Source: Microbispora sp. ZYX-F-249
Lineage (GTDB): Bacteria; Actinomycetota; Actinomycetes; Streptosporangiales; Streptosporangiaceae
NCBI RefSeq assembly: GCF_039649665.1
Contig: NZ_JBDJAW010000003.1
Span: 1 to 64,000 of the forward strand
Length of the DNA stretch: 64,000 nt
Reading direction: 5' to 3'
Shown here: positions 26,753 to 35,425 of the stretch, piece after piece
Position numbering within the stretch: position 1 is the stretch's first letter
How the letters are laid out: each line of letters begins with the position of its first letter
Program-made: the position numbers and the translations under genes
Notes under the pieces: generated by a model
Told to the model about the DNA's origin: nothing
Databases searched by the model: none
What the model saw: the letters and a program-made list of their open reading frames with translations, nothing else

Positions 26753-28068
26753 CTGGGCCTCGGAACCATCAGCATGCCGTGCCGGGGGCGCAGCGTGACG
26801 AGGGCCTCGGGCTCGACGGGGAAGCCGGGGACGAGCTCCGGGCGCACGTCGCGCAGCAGTACGGCGAGCACGAGAGTGGCCTCGACCATCGCGAAGTGGC
26901 GGCCCACGCACACCCGGGGGCCGCCGCCGAAGGGGAGGTACTGGTGCCCCGCGTGGGTGTGCTCGGCCGTGAACCGGTCCGGTGCGTACGTCTCCGGGTC
27001 GTGCCAGTACCGCGGATCCCGATGGAGTACGTACGGGCTGACGCACACGAGAGTGCCGGGCGGTATCGGGTAGCCGCCGACGACGTCGGCCTCGACCGAG
27101 CGCCGGGAGATGAGCCACACGGGCGGGTACAACCGCATGGCCTCCTTGATCGCCCGCTGGCAGGCCCCCAGCCGGGGCAGGTCGGCCGCGGTGGCGGTCC
27201 GGTCCTCGCCCAGCACCTCGTCCACCTCCCCGCGCACCGCCCGCGCGGCGTCGGGATGACGGTCGAGGAGATAGAGCGTCCAGGTCAGCGCCTTGGCCGT
27301 GGTCTCGTGCCCGGCCATGACGATCGTCAGCACCTGGTCGCGCAGGTCGGTCGCGGTCATCGCGTGCCCCGAGGCCAGCATCGCGCCGAGCAGGTCGTCG
27401 CCTTCCTGGCCGGTGGCCCGCCGGGCGGCCACGATCGCCCGCGTGACACCGTCGAGGAACGCCTTCGCCCGGCGGAACCCCTCCCTGCCGCCGCCCTCGG
27501 ACGCGGGGTCGAAGTGGCCGATGAAGCGGTTGACCTCGTCCACCGCCCGTCCGAAGCCGTCCCCGACGCCCGCGATGTCGGCGCCGAGCATGGCCCGTGC
27601 GAGGACGGTGAGCGTGAGGGCGGTCAGGTCGTGGTCGACCCGGACCGCCGTGCCCTCCTCGCCGGCCCGTCGCCACCGCTCGGTCAGGGCGGCCGCGGCG
27701 TCGGTCATGATCTGGTCGAACCGCTCGACCTCGGTCGGGCGGAAGGCCGGGGCGATCATCTTGCGCTGCCGGGCCCACTCCTCGCCGCCGCTGGTCAGCA
27801 GGCCGTTGCCGAGCAGAGGACGCAGCATGTCGTCGTCGGGCGTGCGGTCCTTGGTGTAGTTGGCGCCGTTGTCCTTCAGCACGTGCCGGGCCAGGTCGGG
27901 CCGATGCAGCATGTAGACCGGCCCGGTCTCCGTCTCGTGCCTGGTCACGTCGCCGTAGGCGGCCATCTCGGTGACGAAGCGCAGCGGGGCCTCCCGCATC
28001 GCGCGCAGACTCTGGGCGCCCTGCGGCCCCGGCGGCAGGGATACGTATCGATTGTGCGTACCGGCCAT
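26749..28068 (-). CDS. Cytochrome P450, RiPP tailoring candidate
   Basis: This P450 of about 439 residues has a canonical I-helix IVMAGHETTAKALTW, ExxR in IKEAMRLYPPVWLISRR and heme loop LPFGGGPRVCVGRHFAMVEAT. The K-helix style and PERF-like APDRFTAEH resemble class E/CYP4-CYP102-like bacterial P450s rather than the usual soluble CYP105 type. It is divergent from the precursor gene across a 230 bp promoter region, so it is part of the cluster. ATG at 28068 after GGGGGTGG was chosen; a GTG two codons earlier is possible. Confidence 0.88.
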   Translation of the reverse strand: MAGTHNRYVSLPPGPQGAQSLRAMREAPLRFVTEMAAYGDVTRHETETGPVYMLHRPDLARHVLKDNGANYTKDRTPDDDMLRPLLGNGLLTSGGEEWARQRKMIAPAFRPTEVERFDQIMTDAAAALTERWRRAGEEGTAVRVDHDLTALTLTVLARAMLGADIAGVGDGFGRAVDEVNRFIGHFDPASEGGGREGFRRAKAFLDGVTRAIVAARRATGQEGDDLLGAMLASGHAMTATDLRDQVLTIVMAGHETTAKALTWTLYLLDRHPDAARAVRGEVDEVLGEDRTATAADLPRLGACQRAIKEAMRLYPPVWLISRRSVEADVVGGYPIPPGTLVCVSPYVLHRDPRYWHDPETYAPDRFTAEHTHAGHQYLPFGGGPRVCVGRHFAMVEATLVLAVLLRDVRPELVPGFPVEPEALVTLRPRHGMLMVPRPR

Positions 28069-28088
28069 GCCCACCCCCAGTTTTCAGT

Positions 28089-28138
28089 AATACGTATTCT
28101 CCGGGGAATTGCGCATGCGATTCACGGCCAATACGTAC
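28089..28138. promoter_or_regulatory. ATACGTATT motifs between P450 and precursor gene
   Basis: The palindrome aatacgtatt (28089-28098) and a partial copy caatacgtaccgg (28129-28141) lie in the divergent region of P450 and precursor; another ATACGTAT (28041-28048) is just inside the P450 gene. The same motif occurs in the promoter region by the LAL regulator. Confidence 0.45.
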
Positions 28139-28298
28139 CGGGTGATATTTCCTGATCGGAGCATAGTCTCCGTCGTGCACGGCCTCAATACTTATGTCCC
28201 GGCGCGGAAATTAAGTCTGTCCCGGACTTCCCGGCCGTGTAAGACTTCATTTCGAAAGCGGCGGGACACATCGCCGCGAAAAAGCCGGGAGGCTGGTT

Positions 28299-28691
28299 AT
28301 GTCTTTGGACCCGAGGCAGCGCGCGGAATTCGTGAACGCGTACACCCGCGTTCTGATCACGGCGTGGTCGAGTGAGGAATACTCGGCGCGGCTGGACTCC
28401 GACCCCCGCTCGGCGCTGGCCGAGTCCGGTCTGGAGCTGCCCGCGGGAGCCGAGGTCGTGCTCGTCCGCAACATCCCCGAGGGCCACCACGACAGCAACA
28501 TCGACGTACAGGTCGCGCTGTGGGAGCGGGGCCTCGAGACGGGCCGCTTCGAGCTGCACATCCCCGAGACGCCGCAGGTCGACATGGCCGAGCTGAACGA
28601 GGGCGACCTCGACTCCATCGCGGCCGGCGTCTCCTCGCCCGACTCGATCGACATCAACTGCTGCTGCTGCCCCTGCTGCTGCTGCACCTGA
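28299..28691 (+). CDS. NHLP-family RiPP precursor with Cys4-Pro-Cys4-Thr core
   Basis: This 130-residue protein has an N-terminal nitrile-hydratase-alpha-like leader (RVLITAWSSEEYSARLDSDP, then RSALAESGLELPAGAEVVLV), as in the NHLP leader family. It continues with an acidic ELNEGDLDSIAAGV segment typical of a C39 cleavage site and ends IDINCCCCPCCCCT. Cys121-124 and Cys126-129 are the expected cyclodehydration sites; with the SagB-type dehydrogenase present, up to eight thiazoles can form. Cleavage probably falls at AAG/V, although GG or GA is more usual. The ATG follows a GGGAGG site. It is followed 28 bp later by the DrrA-like ATPase. Confidence 0.93.
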   Translation: MSLDPRQRAEFVNAYTRVLITAWSSEEYSARLDSDPRSALAESGLELPAGAEVVLVRNIPEGHHDSNIDVQVALWERGLETGRFELHIPETPQVDMAELNEGDLDSIAAGVSSPDSIDINCCCCPCCCCT

Positions 28692-28719
28692 CATCACGAC
28701 CCACTCGGAGGGCCAGGCC

Positions 28720-29664
28720 ATGTCCACGGTCGCCGACCAGGCGAATCCCGTCCACGTGCGCTCCCTGCGCAAGCGGTACGGTCCGGTGAACGCGGTCGAG
28801 GAGGTGGACCTCGACGTGCGGAGCGGCGAGGTGTTCGCCCTCCTCGGGCCGAACGGCGCCGGTAAGACCACCACGGTGGAGATCCTGGTGGGCGTTCGCC
28901 GGCGGACCTCCGGCGACGTGCGCGTCCTCGGCCGCGACCCGGCCGAGGACGCGCCCGAGTGGCGCGCCCGGATCGGCGTCGTCCCCCAGACGACGGGGGC
29001 GTACACCGACCTGACCGTACGCGAGGTGGTCGAGCACTTCGCGTCGTTCTATCCCGCGCCACTGCCGGTGGCCGAGGTGATCGACATGGTCGGCCTCGGC
29101 AAGCAGGCGCGCAAGCAGGCGCAGACGCTGTCCGGCGGCCAGGCGCGGCGGCTCGACGTCGCGGTCGGCGTCGTCGGAGACCCCGATCTGATCTTCCTGG
29201 ACGAGCCGACGACGGGGCTCGACCCCGTGGCCCGCCGGGAGGCGTGGGACCTCGTCCGGTATTTCACCGGCCGGGGCAAGACCACCGTGCTGACCACCCA
29301 CTACCTGGACGAGGTCGAGGCGCTGGCGCAGCGCGCGGCCGTCATCGTCAACGGGCGGGTCGTCGAGTCGGGCCCGGTGACGGAGCTGGGCGGCCGGCGC
29401 GCGACGCCCGCGGCGGTGAGCTTCGCCAGGACGGACGGGCTCCGCGCGGGCCTGCCCGCGCTGCCGGACGACGCCGTGGTGGAGGAGGCGGAGGGCCTGG
29501 TCGTCGTGCGTACGCACCACCCCACCGAGGCCATGGCCGCGCTGCTGCCCTGGGCGGCCGCCTCCGGCGTACGCGAACTGCCGGACCTGCGCATCCACCG
29601 GCCGTCGCTGGAGGAGATCTACCTGGACCTCATCCGGAGCAACCAGGAAGGCGGTGTCGTGTGA
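28720..29664 (+). CDS. ABC transporter ATP-binding protein (DrrA-like)
   Basis: This 314-residue ATPase has Walker A LLGPNGAGKTTTVE near residues 42-55, a Q-loop VVPQTTGAYTDLTV, signature LSGGQARRLDVAVGV and Walker B LIFLDEPTTGLD. Its C-terminal region is of the DrrA/antibiotic ABC type. It overlaps the permease start (TGATG), and the precursor lies just upstream, so precursor and pump are co-expressed. Since the cluster has its own NHLM exporter, this pair probably gives self-resistance or a second export step (inference). Confidence 0.9.
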   Translation: MSTVADQANPVHVRSLRKRYGPVNAVEEVDLDVRSGEVFALLGPNGAGKTTTVEILVGVRRRTSGDVRVLGRDPAEDAPEWRARIGVVPQTTGAYTDLTVREVVEHFASFYPAPLPVAEVIDMVGLGKQARKQAQTLSGGQARRLDVAVGVVGDPDLIFLDEPTTGLDPVARREAWDLVRYFTGRGKTTVLTTHYLDEVEALAQRAAVIVNGRVVESGPVTELGGRRATPAAVSFARTDGLRAGLPALPDDAVVEEAEGLVVVRTHHPTEAMAALLPWAAASGVRELPDLRIHRPSLEEIYLDLIRSNQEGGVV

Positions 29665-30521
29665 TGAGCGCTCCCAACGCGGCCCTCACTCAAGAAGGCG
29701 GCGCGGTGGTGCTCGATCCCGTCCGCTCCGCGGTGTGGCGGGCGGCCGTCTCGCGGTCGTCGGTCGAGCTCAAGTCGTTCTTCCGCAACCGGCAGTCGCT
29801 GGTCTTCACCCTGCTGCTGCCCGTCGTGCTGCTGGTCGTGCTCGGCTCCATCTTCTCGGGGACCGTGCCCGGCACCCACACCGACTTCAAGCAGATGTTC
29901 ATCGCGGGCATCATCGCCTGCGGCGTGATGAGCGTCAGCTTCAACGGGCTGGCCATCAGCATCGCGATCGAGCGCGACACCGGGATGATCCGCAGGCTGG
30001 CCTCCAGCCCGATGCCGAAGTCCGCCTACTTCATCGGCAAGGTGGCGAGGGTGGCCGTGACCGGCACCCTGGAGACGCTGCTGCTGCTGGCCGTCGGCGT
30101 GCTGGCGTTCGGGCTGCCGCTGCCCTCGACCGCCGCCCGCTGGGAGACGCTCGTTTGGGTGCTGCTGCTCGGGGCCGTGGCCTGCACGCTGCTGGCCGTG
30201 GCCTTCAGCTCGCTCATCCCCAACGCCCGATCGGCGTCGGCCATCGTCACGCTGCCGTTCCTGGTGTTGCAGTTCATCTCGGGGGTGTTCTTCCCCTACA
30301 GCCAGCTGCCGTCGTGGATGCAGACGGTGGCGGCGCTGTTCCCGCTCAAGTGGATGACCCAGGGGCTGCGCTCGGTGTTCCTGCCGGGCGACTTCGCCCG
30401 CGTCGAGCCCGCGGGCGTGTGGGAGCTCGACCGCGTCGCGCTGGTGCTGGCCGCGTGGTGCCTGGCCGGGCTCGCGCTGAGCTTCCTGACCTTCCGCTGG
30501 CGTGGGCCGAACGTCCGCTGA
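29664..30521 (+). CDS. ABC-2 type permease (DrrB-like)
   Basis: This 285-residue protein has about six membrane helices starting at [21 protein letters not shown], with the conserved ABC-2 region ([41 protein letters not shown]) near residues 195-240. It is the membrane partner of the upstream ATPase; the genes overlap by one base. Its stop lies 12 bp from the convergent P450 stop. Confidence 0.9.
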   Translation: MSAPNAALTQEGGAVVLDPVRSAVWRAAVSRSSVELKSFFRNRQSLVFTLLLPVVLLVVLGSIFSGTVPGTHTDFKQMFIAGIIACGVMSVSFNGLAISIAIERDTGMIRRLASSPMPKSAYFIGKVARVAVTGTLETLLLLAVGVLAFGLPLPSTAARWETLVWVLLLGAVACTLLAVAFSSLIPNARSASAIVTLPFLVLQFISGVFFPYSQLPSWMQTVAALFPLKWMTQGLRSVFLPGDFARVEPAGVWELDRVALVLAAWCLAGLALSFLTFRWRGPNVR

Positions 30522-30533
30522 CCACCCCTCCGA

Positions 30534-31697
30534 TCAGGAGAGCCGGATCCGGAACTCGCCCAGCCGCCGCGGCACGAGCGCGGGCGCCCAGGCCGGCGGG
30601 TCTCCGTCCGCGCGGATCGCGGGGAAGCGCTCGGCCAGGCCGCGCAGCAGCAGCGCGCCGGCCTGCCGGACGAGGGGCGCGCCCAGACAGAAATGGGTGC
30701 CGGCGCCGAAGGCGAGGTGGGGATTGGGAGACCGGGTCAGCACCAGGTCGCCGGGGCGGTCGAAGACGTCCGGGTCGCGGTTGGCCGCAGCGACCACCGC
30801 GAGCACCCGCGCCCCGGCGGGGATCACCGCGTCCCCGAAGGACACCTCGGCGGTCGTCACCCTCGCCGTGAAGGGAATCGGGGCCTCCAGCCGCAGCAGC
30901 TCGTCGACCGCCGTACGGGCCAGGTCGTCGCCGCCGTCGCGCAGGGCGGCCAGCGCCTCGGGACGGGGCAGCAGCCAGAACAGCGCGTTGCCCACCATCT
31001 CGGCCAGCGGACGCCAGCCGCCGACGACGGCCAGCGAGAGGATGCCCAGCATCTCCGGCCGGGTCAGCCGCTCGTCCGCGGCCAGCCGCGCGATCGACCC
31101 GCCGGGCCCGCGCGCCACGTGCGCGTCGAGGAACCGGGTCAGCTCACCCATGGCCGCGCGGCCCTCCCGCGCTGCCTGGGGGCCCGCCAGCGGGTCGAGG
31201 TTGACCGAGGCCCGCCGCGCCAGGTCCGCGAAGGCCGCCTCGTCCTCGCGCGGCAGCAGCAGCGTCCGGGCCAGCACGCCGGTCGCGAACGGCTCGCCGA
31301 GATCCCGGGTGACCTCGGCCGCGCCCGCGAGCCCGTCGAGCAGGCCGTCGACGACGGCGGCGATGTCGCCGGCGAGCTCGCGCACCGCGGCGGGTCCGAG
31401 CAGGGCCGTGCCGGGAGCGCGCAGCCGGTTGTGGTCAGGGGGGTCGGTGGTCAGCATCGAGGCGGGCAGGTCGTCGTCCCGCACCCGCTCGCGCTGGCCC
31501 AGGGCCGCCGAGAACCGGGGATCCTTCAGCGCGCCCGCGCAGTGCTCGTGGGCCGTCAGCAGCCACATCCGGGACGTCACGTCGAAGTGGACCGGGTCGT
31601 TGGCCCGCAGCCAGTCGTACGCGGGGTACGGGTCGGACCTGCCCACCGGCGAGAACGGATGGGCCAGACCGGCGGGAAGCCGGCGGAGAGCTGTCAT
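30534..31697 (-). CDS. Atypical cytochrome P450 lacking the I-helix acid-alcohol pair
   Basis: This 387-residue P450 has a normal heme loop (AFGAGTHFCLGAPLVRQ) and ExxR (ELLRLEAPIPFTAR), but its I-helix reads ILSLAVVGGWRPLAEMVGNAL. The canonical (A/G)Gx(D/E)T, which delivers protons for oxygen activation, is replaced by VGGWRPL. Similar departures are known in P450s that do unusual chemistry or use the substrate for proton delivery. It is convergent with the DrrB-like gene and divergent from the flavoprotein operon, inside the RiPP region, so a tailoring role is likely but not shown. Confidence 0.85.
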   Translation of the reverse strand: MTALRRLPAGLAHPFSPVGRSDPYPAYDWLRANDPVHFDVTSRMWLLTAHEHCAGALKDPRFSAALGQRERVRDDDLPASMLTTDPPDHNRLRAPGTALLGPAAVRELAGDIAAVVDGLLDGLAGAAEVTRDLGEPFATGVLARTLLLPREDEAAFADLARRASVNLDPLAGPQAAREGRAAMGELTRFLDAHVARGPGGSIARLAADERLTRPEMLGILSLAVVGGWRPLAEMVGNALFWLLPRPEALAALRDGGDDLARTAVDELLRLEAPIPFTARVTTAEVSFGDAVIPAGARVLAVVAAANRDPDVFDRPGDLVLTRSPNPHLAFGAGTHFCLGAPLVRQAGALLLRGLAERFPAIRADGDPPAWAPALVPRRLGEFRIRLS

Positions 31698-31814
31698 CGG
31701 CGGTCCCTCGGGGCTGAGGACACAAGATCACGGCATCGCCACGCTACTACAGGGCGGCCGTCATCGGGATCAATGCGAACAACTGCTGACCGAACGGGCA
31801 TACGGGAGGCCGCG

Positions 31815-33011
31815 ATGCGGGTCGATGTAGTGGTCGTCGGCGCGGGGGTGAGCGGGCTGACCGCGGCGCGCCGGTTGCGCGACGCCGGGCTGGCCGTCGC
31901 GGTGGTCGAGGCCAGGGACCGCGTCGGCGGACGGGTGCGCACGCACCGGCCGGGCGACGGCGAGCCTACTCTCGAGCTCGGCGCCCAGGTGGTCCACGGC
32001 GCCCGCAATCCGGCCTGGGACGTGCTGGAATCGGACGCGGCCGAGCCGGTCGGCCCGGGCCGGGCGCTCGTCGCGACGGCGGGCCGGGTGGTGCCGCTGG
32101 GCGTGCTCGCCCGGCTGGGCGACCCGCCGTGGGCCGTGGAGCAGAGCCTGCTGGAGGGCCCGCCGGACGGGCAGGGGGAGGACGCGCCCGCGGCAGGCCG
32201 GCTCACCCGCGGCGACCAGGCCGAGTGGCTGCGGCAGAACTGGGCGGCCGACCCGGAGTCGCTCAGCACGGCGGGCATGGCGGCGGGACGCCGCGCCGAC
32301 GACGTCGGCGAGGGCCGCTTCGCCGTCCGCGGGGGATTCGACCGGCTGCCCGGCGCACTGGCCCGCGGGCTCGACGTGCACTGCGCAAGCCCGGTCAGGA
32401 GCATCACCTGGTCGCGCGGCCGGGTTGAGGCCCGTCTCGACGAAGGCGCGGTGACGGCCGCGGCGGCCGTGGTGACCGTGCCTCCGCCCGTCGTCGCCGG
32501 TGGGGCTCTCGCGATCGCGGACCTGCCGGCCCGCAAGCGTGCGGCGGCCGAGTCGCTGCGGCTCGGCGACGCGTGGTGCGGAGTGCTTACGCTCTCCCGG
32601 CCCGCCCCGGAGTCGGCCGTCGTGTTCGACGCCGAGGGCGGCCTGGGATTCGTGACCTCCACCGCAGGCAGCACACGGGTCCTGGTGGTGGCCAAGGCCG
32701 GGGCCGCCGCGCGGGTACGCGAAGCGGCGCGCGAGGGACCGCCCCCGCTGGGCCGGGTGCTGCCCTGGGCCGGGGACACCCGGCCCGAGCACCTCGAGGC
32801 GGCCGACTGGGGCGCGGACGCCTGGGCGACGGGGGCGTTCACCTATCCCCGCGTCGGCGCTCTGTGGGCGCGGGCGGCGTGGGCGGAACCGGTGGGCGAC
32901 ACGGTGTTCTTCGCGGGCGAGGCCACGGCGGCCGGCGTCCCGATGGTGCAGGCGGCGATGGCCAGTGGAAGGCGCGCGGCCGGAGAGGTCCTGGAGGCGG
33001 TAGGGCGATGA
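31815..33011 (+). CDS. FAD-dependent amine-oxidase-like oxidoreductase
   Basis: This 398-residue flavoprotein begins with the dinucleotide motif VVVVGAGVSGLTAARRLRDAGL, then EARDRVGGRVRTH, and ends with the FAD-binding GDTVFFAGEATAAGVPMVQAAMASG, the layout of the monoamine oxidase/phytoene desaturase superfamily. The substrate domain is short and no TM anchor is present. It is first in a tightly coupled operon with a Rieske oxygenase (ATGA overlap), hydrolase and VOC protein. It could oxidise an amine or a C-C/C-N bond of a small molecule or the peptide. The ATG at 31815 has a GGGAGG site. Confidence 0.85.
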   Translation: MRVDVVVVGAGVSGLTAARRLRDAGLAVAVVEARDRVGGRVRTHRPGDGEPTLELGAQVVHGARNPAWDVLESDAAEPVGPGRALVATAGRVVPLGVLARLGDPPWAVEQSLLEGPPDGQGEDAPAAGRLTRGDQAEWLRQNWAADPESLSTAGMAAGRRADDVGEGRFAVRGGFDRLPGALARGLDVHCASPVRSITWSRGRVEARLDEGAVTAAAAVVTVPPPVVAGGALAIADLPARKRAAAESLRLGDAWCGVLTLSRPAPESAVVFDAEGGLGFVTSTAGSTRVLVVAKAGAAARVREAAREGPPPLGRVLPWAGDTRPEHLEAADWGADAWATGAFTYPRVGALWARAAWAEPVGDTVFFAGEATAAGVPMVQAAMASGRRAAGEVLEAVGR

Positions 33012-33937
33012 GCGTTGCGGTGCACACGGGCTGGTATCTACTGGCGTTCGAGGAGGAGCTGGCCGAGGGGCTGACGCCCCTGCGGCTCGGCGGGCGCAGG
33101 CTGCTCGCCGTACGGGACGGGTCGGGTGTCCGCGTGTTCGACGGGCTGTGCCCGCACCGGGGGGCCGCGCTCGGCCACGGCGGCAAGCTGGACGGCGACT
33201 GCGTCATCTGCCCCTTCCACGGCAAGCGGGTGGCGCTCGGGGACACGGCCAGGCGCTGGTCGGTCGCGGAGTACGCCGTCGAGCGGGCGGGCGCGGCGGT
33301 GTTCGTGCGGCTGTCCGCGGACGACGACCGGGGCTTCCAGCGGACGATCAAAGAGGTGGCGGACGGCAACCTGGTCGTCGGCGCGGTGATCCAGCCGGTG
33401 GCGGTCCCCTCGGAGTACGTGGTGGAGAACGCCTTCGACGCGGAGCACTTCCACCAGGTCCACCTCGTGCCACGTGTGATCGGCATGCGCGTCGAGCCCG
33501 GCCTCGACGGCGAGCTGGCGATCGAGGGGGAGTTCCGCACCAAGGCCCCGCCGTGGGAGCGGGAGCGCCGTCTCGACTTCGCCTCCCGGTTCTACGCCCG
33601 GGCCTTCAGCCCCAGCCTCGTGGTGACGGAGCTGGGCACCGCGGACGCGCCGTACACGATCATCACGGGCGCCGTGCCGACCCCCGAGGGCTGCGTCGGC
33701 CGGGTCGCCATCGCGCTGCCGCCGGAGCGGGCCGGGGCGCTCGACGCGCTGGTCCACGGCGCGCGGTACGCCTTCGAGCAGGACCGCGTCGTCTGGGACC
33801 ATCTCGATCCCGGCGCGCCGCAGCGGTACGACGCCGGCGACCGGCCCGTGCTGGCCTTCCGCCGGTTCTGCGCCACCTTCGGCACCGTTCCGCCTCCCGG
33901 AGCCCCGGCCACGACCGGGGCGGGGGGAGCGGCGTGA
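33008..33937 (+). CDS. Rieske non-heme iron oxygenase
   Basis: This 309-residue protein has a Rieske centre with Cys48-x-His50 (CPHRGAALGH) and Cys68-x2-His71 (CPFH). It also has a mononuclear iron site in the catalytic domain with Asp144, His147 and His152 (DxxHxxxxH in AFDAEHFHQVHLVP). It therefore looks like a complete oxygenase alpha subunit for hydroxylation, desaturation or demethylation, needing an external reductase not seen here. It overlaps both neighbours (ATGA, TGATG), so it is co-translated with the flavoprotein and the hydrolase. Confidence 0.88.
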   Translation: MSVAVHTGWYLLAFEEELAEGLTPLRLGGRRLLAVRDGSGVRVFDGLCPHRGAALGHGGKLDGDCVICPFHGKRVALGDTARRWSVAEYAVERAGAAVFVRLSADDDRGFQRTIKEVADGNLVVGAVIQPVAVPSEYVVENAFDAEHFHQVHLVPRVIGMRVEPGLDGELAIEGEFRTKAPPWERERRLDFASRFYARAFSPSLVVTELGTADAPYTIITGAVPTPEGCVGRVAIALPPERAGALDALVHGARYAFEQDRVVWDHLDPGAPQRYDAGDRPVLAFRRFCATFGTVPPPGAPATTGAGGAA

Positions 33938-34722
33938 TGCGGGTGCACGCGAGCGGCGGCGGCCCGGCCGTGCTGTGGATCCACGGCTACACGATGGACT
34001 CCTCCACCTGGCACGACCTGTGGGCGCTGCTGCCCGGCAGGCGGCACGTCGGCGTCGACCTGCCCGGCCACGGCGGGTCCGGCCCGATGCCGCCGGGGAC
34101 GACGCTGCCGGGCCTGGCCGCCGAGCTCGCGGCCGTCGCGCGGGCGGAGGGGGCGCGCGACGTCGTCGCCCTGTCCTTCGGGTCGCTGGCCGGGATCCAG
34201 CTCGCCATCGACGCGCCCGACGTCGTACGACGTCTCGTGGTCGGTGCGCCCACCATCGCGGGCGCCCCCAGCGAGCCGGGGACGGCACCGCGCTACCGCG
34301 AACTGATGGCCCTGCGGCGGGCAGGCGCCGACGGCGCCGCCCTGGCGGACGTGTGGATGTCCTCGCCGCCCGACATCTTCCGGGGCACCCAGGCGCATCC
34401 CCGGCTGCGGGCGAGCCTGCGGTCGGTCATCGCCAGGCACGGCTGGGACGAGCTGCGGACGGGCGCGATGGCGGCCTTCCACCGGCACACGCACAGCGAC
34501 CGGGCGCTCGGCGCGATCCGGGCCGACACGCTGGTCCTCGTCGGCGACGCCGAGATGCCGACGTTCGCGGCCAACGCCGAGCGGCTGGGCGCGGTCGTGC
34601 CCCGGTGCCGGGTGGCGCGGATGGCCGAGGCGGGCCACCTGTGCATGATCGAGCGCCCGGAGGCCGCCGCGCGGCTCATCCGGCCCCACCTGGAAAGGAG
34701 CCGCGACGGTGCCGAGGCGTGA
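33937..34722 (+). CDS. Alpha/beta hydrolase
   Basis: This 261-residue alpha/beta hydrolase has the oxyanion-type HGYTMDSSTW, the nucleophile elbow ALSFGSLAG (A-x-S-x-G variant) near residue 85-90 and the C-terminal catalytic His in AEAGHLCMIERPE. The expected Asp lies in VLVGDAEMP. It is coupled to the Rieske gene by a one-base overlap and overlaps the VOC gene by 14 bp. It could hydrolyse an ester, lactone or amide in the same pathway; the substrate is unknown. Confidence 0.85.
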   Translation: MRVHASGGGPAVLWIHGYTMDSSTWHDLWALLPGRRHVGVDLPGHGGSGPMPPGTTLPGLAAELAAVARAEGARDVVALSFGSLAGIQLAIDAPDVVRRLVVGAPTIAGAPSEPGTAPRYRELMALRRAGADGAALADVWMSSPPDIFRGTQAHPRLRASLRSVIARHGWDELRTGAMAAFHRHTHSDRALGAIRADTLVLVGDAEMPTFAANAERLGAVVPRCRVARMAEAGHLCMIERPEAAARLIRPHLERSRDGAEA

Positions 34723-35425
34723 GACGTACGCGCAGGGCGCGCCCTGCTGGGTGGACTACATGGCGGCCGACCCCGAGGGCGCGCGCGACTTCTACGCGGG
34801 CCTGTTCCGCTGGACGTTCGACGAGCCCGAGGAGTACGGCTACCGCCTGGCGCGGCGGGACGGGGAGGTCGTCGGCGGGTTCGGCCGGGTGCCGCAGGGG
34901 CGGGGGATGACGGCCGCCTGGAACACCTACCTGGCGGCGAAGGATGCCGAGGCGGTGGCCGGGCGGGTGGCGGCCCTGGGCGGCACCGTGGTGTTCGGAC
35001 CGCTCGGCGCCGGCGCGAACGGGCGGTTCCTGTTCGCGGTCGACCCGGCGGGCGCGTCGGTCGGTTTCTGGCAGGGGCACTGGGCGGAGGGCATCGTGCT
35101 TGTCGACGAGTCCGGCGCGACCTGCGGCCACGAGCTGTGGGCGGCCGACCCCGCCGCCGCCCGCGTCTTCTACGCCGGGCTCTTCGGCGAGGAGACGCCG
35201 CCCGGGCGGGAGGTGCGCGGGATGCCGCGGGGAGCGTCCCCGCAGTGGGTGTCCTACTTCCTCGTGGACGACGTGCCCTCGGCGGCCTCCGCCGCCGAAC
35301 GGGCGGGCGGCAGCGTGGCCGGGCGGGGGCACGACGGCCGCGAGGCGGTGCTGCGCGACCCCTGGGGCGCGCTGTTCGGCGTCAGGGACGGCCGGTCCGG
35401 CTCAGGGACGGTCACCTCCGCCTAA
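34709..35425 (+). CDS. Two-domain VOC (glyoxalase/bleomycin-resistance fold) protein
   Basis: This 238-residue protein consists of two VOC modules (residues about 8-120 and 125-232), each starting with a WxDxxAxDPxxARxFYxxLF-type motif (CWVDYMAADPEGARDFYAGLFRW and CGHELWAADPAAARVFYAGLFGE). Such proteins act as metal-dependent enzymes or as binding/resistance proteins. It closes the flavoprotein-Rieske-hydrolase operon, starting at GTG 34709 behind AAAGGAG. In a biosynthetic cluster it may sequester or modify product; this is inference. Confidence 0.85.
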   Translation: MPRRETYAQGAPCWVDYMAADPEGARDFYAGLFRWTFDEPEEYGYRLARRDGEVVGGFGRVPQGRGMTAAWNTYLAAKDAEAVAGRVAALGGTVVFGPLGAGANGRFLFAVDPAGASVGFWQGHWAEGIVLVDESGATCGHELWAADPAAARVFYAGLFGEETPPGREVRGMPRGASPQWVSYFLVDDVPSAASAAERAGGSVAGRGHDGREAVLRDPWGALFGVRDGRSGSGTVTSA

